DNA of 7,111 nt from Pirellulaceae bacterium (lineage in GTDB: Bacteria; Planctomycetota; Planctomycetia; Pirellulales; Pirellulaceae): NCBI GenBank assembly GCA_020846515.1, contig JADLDX010001020.1:1-7111 (forward strand), written 5' to 3'. How positions within the stretch are numbered: the stretch's first letter is position 1; each line of letters starts with the position of its first letter. Under the pieces are notes generated by a model. That model saw nothing but the letters and a program-made list of their open reading frames with translations, had not been told where the DNA came from and made no database searches. The translations under genes were made by a program, and so were the position numbers. Of this stretch, positions 1 through 4,988 are shown piece after piece.

Positions 1-632
1 AGATCATGTGGATCAGCGACGTGACGTTTGATGGACTAAAGGTCCGCGGCACACTGCTCAATCAACCCAACTGGCTAACCAGTGTCCAAGAGGGCGATGC
101 AGTTGAAATCGCTCCTAAGGAGCTGTGCGATTGGATGTATGCCATAGCCGGCCGAGTCTATGGTGGCTTTACCGTGCAACTTTTGCGCTCACGCATGCCG
201 CGCGGCGAACGAGCTCAGCATGACAAGGCCTGGGGTATGGATTTCGGTGACCCTCAGGTGATCCATGTTGTACCTCCAGAGTTCGTACGTCCCAAACCTG
301 GTCTGCTGGGCAAACTGATCGGCGCCGGCAAACAACCGTTAACGGCCGAGGACCTTGAATCGACCGAACATCCTATGGCTGTAAACATGGGCGAATCGCT
401 GAGTGAACTGCTAGCCAAGAGTCCAGCGCGCGTAGGCGAAACCGATGACCAGGGCTTTACGCTCATGCATCAGATGGCCTTGGCTGGGACAGCTATCGGG
501 TGTGAGATCCTGCTCAAGCACAAAGCCAACCCGAGCGCCGTGGCACACAACGGTATGACTCCACTTCGTTTGGCTAAATCCCTTGGCTGGAAACAAGTGG
601 TGCAGCTACTGGAGAAGCATGGTGCGAAGTGA
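1..632 (+). CDS. DUF2314 domain protein with C-terminal ankyrin repeats (5' partial)
   Basis: Seen: the first in-window ATG is at 6, but the frame is open back to the window edge (codon 3-5 is Ile). The protein begins directly at the conserved 'MWISDV..DG..VRGTLLN' strand of DUF2314, a family that normally has some tens of residues before this point, so the true start is probably upstream of the window. Counting from Met-6, residues 1-95 fit DUF2314: GTLLNQP, the EGDAVEI strand, the CDWMY motif, and GGFTVQLLRSRM. Residues about 116-205 look like two to three ankyrin repeats, with 'DDQGFTLMHQMALAG' and 'NGMTPLRLAKSLG' as the clearest. Stop is TGA at 630-632. DUF2314 has no established biochemical role; ankyrin repeats usually bind proteins. 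There is no signal peptide in the visible part, so it is probably cytoplasmic. It converges on the FecR-LamG gene and is not in its operon. Confidence 0.85.
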   Translation, partial: IMWISDVTFDGLKVRGTLLNQPNWLTSVQEGDAVEIAPKELCDWMYAIAGRVYGGFTVQLLRSRMPRGERAQHDKAWGMDFGDPQVIHVVPPEFVRPKPGLLGKLIGAGKQPLTAEDLESTEHPMAVNMGESLSELLAKSPARVGETDDQGFTLMHQMALAGTAIGCEILLKHKANPSAVAHNGMTPLRLAKSLGWKQVVQLLEKHGAK

Positions 633-695
633 ACTTGGGCGCTGGCGGCGACTCGGGATCGTTTGAAAGGATGGTGGATTTCGCCTCCAGCCCAA

Positions 696-770
696 TCCAC
701 CGTCTGGCGACGGTGGCTACCCGTCTGGCGAAAGTGGCTACCTGGTCCACCGTCTGGCGACGGTGGCTAC
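696..770. repeat. Imperfect direct repeats, three copies, two with perfect hairpins
   Basis: Seen: a 21-bp unit built on 'CCGTCTGGCGACGGTGGC' plus TAC occurs at 700-720, at 721-741 (with AA replacing CG in the middle) and at 750-770. With the preceding TCCA, copies one and three are identical over 25 bp (696-720 and 746-770), exactly 50 bp apart. Copies one and three are also palindromic: CCACCGTC (697-704, 747-754) pairs perfectly with GACGGTGG (709-716, 759-766) across the 4-nt loop TGGC. The change in copy two breaks that pairing. There is no T-tract after either hairpin on either strand, so a standard intrinsic terminator is unlikely. The array lies in the 171-bp gap between two convergent genes (633-803), which holds nothing else recognisable. 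It may be a dispersed intergenic repeat family of this lineage (inference). Confidence 0.85.
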
Positions 771-803
771 AAGTGGCGCTGTCCATGAAGCGCGCCATGG
801 GGC

Positions 804-2471
804 TTATCGATACGGTGTACTATCTTGGTAGTATTGGCGAATTTCGTCGCCAGAGAGAGCGCGAGAGAAGGCACTGAATTCGTCAAGCCGCGCGCTTAGT
901 CGACGCCGTGGATCCTTGGTGAATTTGGAGGCTGGTTTCCAGTTGCCTAACTGTGCCGAGCCCAAGGTAGCCTTTAGACCTTTGGGCATGGCTGCTTGAG
1001 CCACGACTCGTCCATCCAAATACTGCGTTGCCCGGCCAAGTTCAGAATCATAGACCAAAGCCAGATGCATCCAACGCTCAAACTCCGTCAACAAACCACG
1101 CTCGGTTTCCAACCAAATGTTCGTATCGATTTCGCCTGCCTGTGCCTGCAATAACTGGCCTTTTTGTAACTGATCGTTCGGTAATTGATCATTTGGTAAT
1201 TGATCTTTTTGTGACGGATCCAATGGTAACTGGTCCGACGATAAAGGCCCCTTGATGGCGAAGCGAATGCGGTGGTCATCGCCAATCATCCAGTGGACTT
1301 GCCCTAGTCGTCCCCATTCATCAGTCGAGTAGATTGAGTTACGGCGTCCTTCTGATTGATTGGCTCGAATCCAGGTCATCAGCGTGAAAGCTGGTACATG
1401 GGCATTGAGATTCAATTCGACATGGTCGTCTGAATGAATGAAGTCGAGCGCACCCGTGCCTGGAAATCGGCCTTGCACCCACCGCGCGCCATGGATATGG
1501 ACCTGTGGCGGCGAAACACTTTCATCGTCGAGCGCATCATTGGGATCTTCATCGAAGTCAAGCCAGGCCAGCAGTGCGGGATCTTGTCGTAAGGCCTGAC
1601 TGGCTCGCAGGGCGCGGCGACTTTGCCCTTGCCGCAAAGCTTCGGCCAATGTGCTCACTTCGCGAGCCGTGACGAAGGTGCCCTGGCGAAAATCGCATTC
1701 TTCAGTCAATTGATTCTTGCGAAAACGGACGGCACTATTAGCCCACATGTGTTGCTTGAGTCGGCTGCCTTTGGCTGTCGCTACCACTTCGCCCTCAAAA
1801 ACATGCAGTTCGGATTCCTGCTTGTTGACTACATCCATGGCAAAGCGAGTTCCCAAATCTACCGCCTCGCCCGAGGGAGTGATGACGCAAAACCCGCGCG
1901 CTTGATCGGGGACGTCAGCCGTCAAGCGGCCGCGCGTTAAATGCAATCGGGCTTCGGATTCAAACCTGAAATCAGCTGGGGCTTCGATCACAATGCGTGC
2001 ACCGCGGTCGGTCAGCAATTCCAGGGTGCCGGTGTCGATGGACCATGTGTGACGCCCCACGCGATCTCCATCGGACAGGGCTTTCACACCCAGGCTGCGT
2101 GCTACCGTAGCATAACCCGGCGCGCTGAATATCCAGTTGGTCCCAAGCATAACGATGCCCAGAATTGCCGCCGCCACCGCGCCGCCAATGACCAGCTGCA
2201 AGGGCGAAGCGAACCATGCTGGAGTTACCGGCTGTGCTGGGGTTGAAGTTCCAATGGTTAGTAAATCATCTTCAGCGGCTTGTTGGCCGACGGTGGCCGA
2301 CGCCGAGTCTGCTAAGGCGGAGTCGAGATGCACTAGTTCGATAAAAGTCTGCCTGGCCTCCGGGCTGGTGCGCAGCCATTGATTCAAGTGCTGTAGTTGG
2401 CTGGCACTGGCCGTACCTTCCATATAGTCGTTAGCCAACCGTAGCAGTTCATCTTCTGATTTCACGAACAT
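804..2471 (-). CDS. FecR domain membrane protein with C-terminal LamG domain (putative sigma-factor regulator)
   Basis: Chosen start is ATG at 2471, giving 555 aa. The frame stays open to an ATG at 2651, but the extra 60 residues lie wholly inside the sigma-factor gene and look non-native. From 2471, residues about 4-55 resemble the cytoplasmic anti-sigma head of FecR proteins, with the typical 'WLRTSPEARQTFIELVHLDSAL'-like helix (key residues W32, P37, F43, L50). Residues about 91-115 are one hydrophobic transmembrane helix. Residues about 120-235 are a FecR domain with 'VITPSGEAVDLGTRFAMDV' and 'LHVFEGEVV'. Residues about 297-548 are a LamG/concanavalin-like domain ('FTLMTWIRA', 'WMHLALVYD', 'LDEFSAFSRALS'). 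An insertion of DQL-rich pentapeptides at about 411-440 interrupts it. The start overlaps the sigma gene end by 10 nt, which suggests translational coupling. By analogy with FecI/FecR, it likely holds or activates the sigma factor in response to an envelope ligand; the LamG part could bind a glycan (inference). Stop TAA at 806-804. Confidence 0.88.
   Translation of the reverse strand: MFVKSEDELLRLANDYMEGTASASQLQHLNQWLRTSPEARQTFIELVHLDSALADSASATVGQQAAEDDLLTIGTSTPAQPVTPAWFASPLQLVIGGAVAAAILGIVMLGTNWIFSAPGYATVARSLGVKALSDGDRVGRHTWSIDTGTLELLTDRGARIVIEAPADFRFESEARLHLTRGRLTADVPDQARGFCVITPSGEAVDLGTRFAMDVVNKQESELHVFEGEVVATAKGSRLKQHMWANSAVRFRKNQLTEECDFRQGTFVTAREVSTLAEALRQGQSRRALRASQALRQDPALLAWLDFDEDPNDALDDESVSPPQVHIHGARWVQGRFPGTGALDFIHSDDHVELNLNAHVPAFTLMTWIRANQSEGRRNSIYSTDEWGRLGQVHWMIGDDHRIRFAIKGPLSSDQLPLDPSQKDQLPNDQLPNDQLQKGQLLQAQAGEIDTNIWLETERGLLTEFERWMHLALVYDSELGRATQYLDGRVVAQAAMPKGLKATLGSAQLGNWKPASKFTKDPRRRLSARLDEFSAFSRALSGDEIRQYYQDSTPYR
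1152..1241 (-). repeat. 15-bp tandem repeat (six units) inside the LamG coding region
   Basis: Seen: six consecutive 15-bp units in the coding phase of the minus strand, encoding pentapeptides SSDQL, PLDPS, QKDQL, PNDQL, PNDQL and QKGQL. The central units are most alike (GATCAATTACCAAAT against GATCAATTACCGAAC), and the outer units have drifted. Because the period is a multiple of three, copy-number changes would keep the frame. The stretch is lower in GC than its surroundings and falls between two LamG strands, so it probably forms an exposed loop. Confidence 0.85.
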
Positions 2472-3061
2472 CTGGAACCAGCCACTTCTCGTCCTATGCA
2501 TTCCAGCAAGAGGCGTCGCATGCGATAGAGCCACTGGTAAAAGCCGCCGGTCGATCGGCCGCTGGCTTTGGCCAGTTCGGCAATCGTGTGCTCGGAACTG
2601 TAGCTGCGCAGCAGCAACGACTTTTGAAGTGGGTCCATTTTCTCTAAGCAACTCTCCAAGGCCGCGCGTTGCTGATCCAATTGCCTCGGGGAAATGGCAG
2701 AGTCATCAGCCAACAATTCAACCACATCGGTATCCAGGACCATTCGGTCTCGCCCCCGATCGCGCAGCCAACTCAAAACTTCATAGCGCGCGATACCAAA
2801 GGCCCAGGCGCGAAAGTCACCACCCTCGCGAAACTGATGGAACTTTGCCCACAGCACGACAGCCACTTCCTGCGTTACATCATCGGCGTCGGCTCGCGAG
2901 GGAACCAGACGTCGCACATAGGCGCGCACAGCGGCTTCGTGGGTCGTAAATGCCCGCAGAAACAACGCATGCCTGGCTGGATCAAAGACCGATCGATCCA
3001 AGAGGGCTGGATCAACATCAGCCGAAGTGCTCTGGGCGACCTGCCGCGCAGCATGGGACAT
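2462..3061 (-). CDS. ECF-type RNA polymerase sigma factor (Rhodopirellula/Verrucomicrobium family)
   Basis: A 199-residue sigma-70 family protein. Region 2 spans about residues 33-101. It contains 'DADDVTQEVAVVLW' (58-71), the core-polymerase-binding and melting segment, and 'WAFGIARYEVLSWLR' (86-100), the -10 recognition helix typical of this planctomycete/verrucomicrobial ECF group. Region 4 spans about 136-189, with a helix-turn-helix at 158-182 ('TIAELAKASGRS..GFYQWLYRMRRLL') for -35 recognition. There is no region 1.1 or 3, as expected for ECF factors. Start ATG at 3061 is the only Met before region 2; a weak GAAG ribosome-binding sequence sits 9 nt upstream (3071-3074). The N-terminal tail of about 30 residues is somewhat long and not conserved. 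The gene begins 17 nt after the lipoprotein stop and overlaps the FecR-LamG gene by 10 nt, so the two are probably co-expressed as a sigma/regulator pair. Its target promoters are not known. Confidence 0.93.
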   Translation of the reverse strand: MSHAARQVAQSTSADVDPALLDRSVFDPARHALFLRAFTTHEAAVRAYVRRLVPSRADADDVTQEVAVVLWAKFHQFREGGDFRAWAFGIARYEVLSWLRDRGRDRMVLDTDVVELLADDSAISPRQLDQQRAALESCLEKMDPLQKSLLLRSYSSEHTIAELAKASGRSTGGFYQWLYRMRRLLLECIGREVAGSRCS

Positions 3062-3078
3062 TGGTGTCTACTTCACTA

Positions 3079-3555
3079 CTATTTCAAATCAAATCGAAAT
3101 TCATTGGGCTGCCCCTCAGACACGTTGGCAGTTAATCCCGATTTATTTGGCAGTGAATACTTCTCCGGCACGATCCAAGTAATCTTGGGAGGCAGGGCGA
3201 CTCCGCCGGCTGACAAGTCGACATCTTTGGGCGTTGGATCAACGACATCCACACGGCGAATGGTGACCACATGTGAACCAGCCACGGCGCCGTCTTTATC
3301 TAGATAGGTCGTTAAAACAAATGCCCCCGAACTGTCCGTCTTGCCTGTGCTGGTTGACTTTCCATCATTGCTAAAGAAAGCGACGTCTGCGCCCTCAACG
3401 GGTTTGTCCTGATAAGTCACCACGCCCGACACAGGGTAACGCTTGGGCCAGTCCGGATTGTCTCCCCCGTCAGCCGAACAGCCCGCCAACATAGGCACCA
3501 TCACACTTAGCACGAACAACCCCAAGACTGCCTGTCGACGTGGACATAACAGCAT
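3079..3555 (-). CDS. Small lipoprotein with carboxypeptidase-regulatory-like (transthyretin-like) domain
   Basis: From ATG at 3555 the product has 158 residues. It begins with a clean lipoprotein signal: Arg-Arg at 6-7, hydrophobic VLGLFVLSVMVPM, then lipobox LAGC with lipidated Cys26. Mature residues about 39-99 ('YPVSGVVTYQDKPVEGADVAF' in part, then '..TGKTDSSGAFVLTTY') match the beta-sandwich of carboxypeptidase-regulatory-like domains. The end '..PEKYSLPNKSGLTANV..GQPNEFRFDL' is a tail common to small planctomycete lipoproteins. An alternative ATG at 3615 has a slightly better GAG upstream but would give a 45-residue leader. The frame even extends to 3768, but that would translate the terminator hairpin and overlap the DUF1559 gene, so it is rejected. 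Such lipoproteins are often encoded beside DUF1559 genes; their function is unknown. Stop TAG at 3081-3079, followed 17 nt later by the sigma gene. Confidence 0.85.
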   Translation of the reverse strand: MLLCPRRQAVLGLFVLSVMVPMLAGCSADGGDNPDWPKRYPVSGVVTYQDKPVEGADVAFFSNDGKSTSTGKTDSSGAFVLTTYLDKDGAVAGSHVVTIRRVDVVDPTPKDVDLSAGGVALPPKITWIVPEKYSLPNKSGLTANVSEGQPNEFRFDLK

Positions 3556-3645
3556 CGACCAAGTTGAACCGGAAGATATAAAAAACTGGGTGCTCGCTGG
3601 ATTCTTCAATTGCATGATTCTCGATTGTTCAAACTGGGAGCCTAA

Positions 3646-3677
3646 GAAAAACGCGTGGGCTGCCTGAGCAGCCCACG
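3646..3677 (-). terminator. Intrinsic (Rho-independent) terminator after the DUF1559 gene
   Basis: Seen: a perfect 10-bp stem, CGTGGGCTGC (3654-3663) with GCAGCCCACG (3668-3677), closed by a 4-nt loop. Read on the minus strand, the stem is followed within two bases by TTTTTCTT (about 3651-3645). The stem starts about 40 nt after the DUF1559 stop and ends before the lipoprotein start, so it should end or reduce transcription between the two genes. The T-tract lies on the minus-strand side only, so it acts in that direction. Confidence 0.85.
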
Positions 3678-3716
3678 ACAAACAACGTCCACAAAGAAAC
3701 CTAATCCCAAAGAAGC

Positions 3717-4775
3717 CTATTGCTCCGAGGCGACCTCGCCACCGTTGATCGTGGCCATCGCGCCCCAAACGCCATAAGGACTTAGTCCAGTGAGCGACTC
3801 AGGTAGTCCAGGGTTCCCAGCGTCAATTGACTCGCTAATGAAACGACAGGAGCCGTCTCCGAAGACGACGTTTACGCCACCCGTATGCCAACTTTGCGCC
3901 GACATCACACCTCGCGTGTTGATGTTCCCAATCAAACAACTTGGGCTATTCGGCGGAAGAATTGCATTGAAACCAGTGTAGATGGGCATACCGTCGTAGG
4001 CGCGAGTACCACCGGTAACATAGGTCGACAGTACGGCCGAAGGCAGAAACTGTCGCGTGGCGCGATTGGCTTGCGCCAAGCACAAAGCGGGATTAGTCGT
4101 AATTCCCACCAAATTTTCTACCGTGTGACCAAAGATACTTCGCGTGTCTTTAGGGAAGCAGCGCTCTGAAATCGCCATCGTGTTGCTGGTTCCGTCGGTC
4201 AAGGCCTGGAAGCCAACATAGCTGCGCGTACCGAACAGGCCACGTCGCTGATAAGCACCTTGGTTTTGCGCACCGGTTTGATGATCACCGTGACAGAACG
4301 AGTAACTGGTCGTAGCTGCTACTCCCCCAGCCCAGCGACCATTGCGTCTATCACCTATTGGACTGTCCGAAGGGCAGTTCATGCCCTTAACTTGAAATTG
4401 CGAGCCCCACAAGTCGTAGTTTTGTTCCCAAGGATTGGCGCCACCAGCTGGAAATGTAGTGGCACCAAAGGTCTGCGGGGAATTGATCATGTTGTACAGC
4501 GCGGTTTCCTCCACGTAAGGCAACAAAGCAACCATCGCATTCAAGCGATTGGTCGCATGGGCTGGTCCACCCGAGCCGTGTGGAAACTTCTTGTAGACGT
4601 CAGCGTAATTGTGCAAGGCCAGCCCGAATTGACGCAGCTGATTCGTGCATTGCATGCGACGGGCTGCCTCTCGAGCCGATTGAACGGCGGGCAACAATAG
4701 CCCTACTAAAATCCCAATGATTGCAATCACCACCAGCAGTTCCACCAGCGTGAAACCATGCTTGCGAGTCCTCAT
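3717..4775 (-). CDS. DUF1559 domain protein with type IV pilin-like N-terminal methylation signal
   Basis: A 352-residue protein of the large planctomycete DUF1559 (SBP_bac_10-like) family. The N terminus has the prepilin signal: basic MRTRKHG, cleavage expected after Gly7, then FTLVELLVVIAIIGILVGLLLPAV as the hydrophobic helix (key residues F8, E12). The conserved 'QSAREAARRMQCTNQLRQ' follows at 32-49. Family landmarks are visible throughout: HNYAD (55-59), CPSD (134-137), LTDGTSNTMAISER (192-205), WHTGGVNVVFGDGS (296-309), and a final 'GVWGAMATINGGEV'. Length is normal for the family, with no truncation. The start at 4775 is well supported by GAAGGGA seven bases upstream. Family function is unproven; the signal implies processing by a prepilin peptidase and assembly or display via type II secretion/type IV pilus-like machinery. 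It is the first gene of the minus-strand cluster and is followed by a terminator. Confidence 0.95.
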   Translation of the reverse strand: MRTRKHGFTLVELLVVIAIIGILVGLLLPAVQSAREAARRMQCTNQLRQFGLALHNYADVYKKFPHGSGGPAHATNRLNAMVALLPYVEETALYNMINSPQTFGATTFPAGGANPWEQNYDLWGSQFQVKGMNCPSDSPIGDRRNGRWAGGVAATTSYSFCHGDHQTGAQNQGAYQRRGLFGTRSYVGFQALTDGTSNTMAISERCFPKDTRSIFGHTVENLVGITTNPALCLAQANRATRQFLPSAVLSTYVTGGTRAYDGMPIYTGFNAILPPNSPSCLIGNINTRGVMSAQSWHTGGVNVVFGDGSCRFISESIDAGNPGLPESLTGLSPYGVWGAMATINGGEVASEQ

Positions 4776-4988
4776 GAGAAAATCCCTTCATTCCATAAAA
4801 CAAAACGGGCTTGAAGAATATGAGACAACAACGCCATCACTTTGTATCTCCGCAACCCACCCAAATTTTTACGCACTGCGGTTAATTTAAATTCCGTTAG
4901 ACTTGTTTGCTGGTATATTTCTACACCTTGCGGACCCAAAACACCAGCATTTACTTTCCCAATTTATTTCTGCGCATGGCGTCTCTCA
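4776..4988. other. Divergent intergenic region, presumably with both promoters
   Basis: A 213-bp gap between the DUF1559 gene (minus) and the TPR/FG-GAP gene (plus), so both promoters should be here. The middle, about 4860-4925, is AT-rich and includes the 10-bp palindrome AATTTAAATT (4884-4893). A 7-bp inverted repeat, TGCTGGT (4908-4914) and ACCAGCA (4943-4949), is separated by 28 nt. No pair of -35/-10 boxes with proper spacing could be chosen with confidence on either strand. No ribosome-binding site was seen ahead of the plus-strand gene. Confidence 0.55.
4783..4789 (-). promoter_or_regulatory. Ribosome-binding site of the DUF1559 gene
   Basis: Seen: GAAGGGA on the minus strand, with seven bases between it and the ATG at 4775. 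It is the strongest Shine-Dalgarno match in the window and fixes the start. The other genes here have weak or no such motif, which suggests the DUF1559 protein is made at a higher level (inference). Confidence 0.75.

Noticed and set aside
697..766. Hairpins at 697-716 and 747-766 as bidirectional terminators for the convergent genes.
   Set aside because: Neither strand has a run of T after the stems. A Rho-independent terminator is not supported.
845..854. CGTCGCCAGA, which looks like an inverted fragment of the intergenic repeat.
   Set aside because: It encodes the conserved LSGDEIR end of the LamG domain on the minus strand, so coding explains it. The match is only 10 bp.
629..877. Small plus-strand open frame of 82 codons from a GTG overlapping the DUF2314-ankyrin stop.
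   Set aside because: It consists largely of the translated intergenic repeats (RLATVAT-like), has no recognisable domain, and ends inside the oppositely oriented FecR-LamG gene.
2472..2651. N-terminal extension of the FecR-LamG frame back to ATG 2651.
   Set aside because: The 60 extra residues lie entirely within the sigma-factor gene. FecR-type heads begin near the MFVKSEDELL sequence encoded from 2471.
3556..3768. N-terminal extension of the lipoprotein frame to ATG 3768.
   Set aside because: It would overlap the DUF1559 gene end and translate through the terminator hairpin, and it would bury the lipoprotein signal at residue 72 onward.
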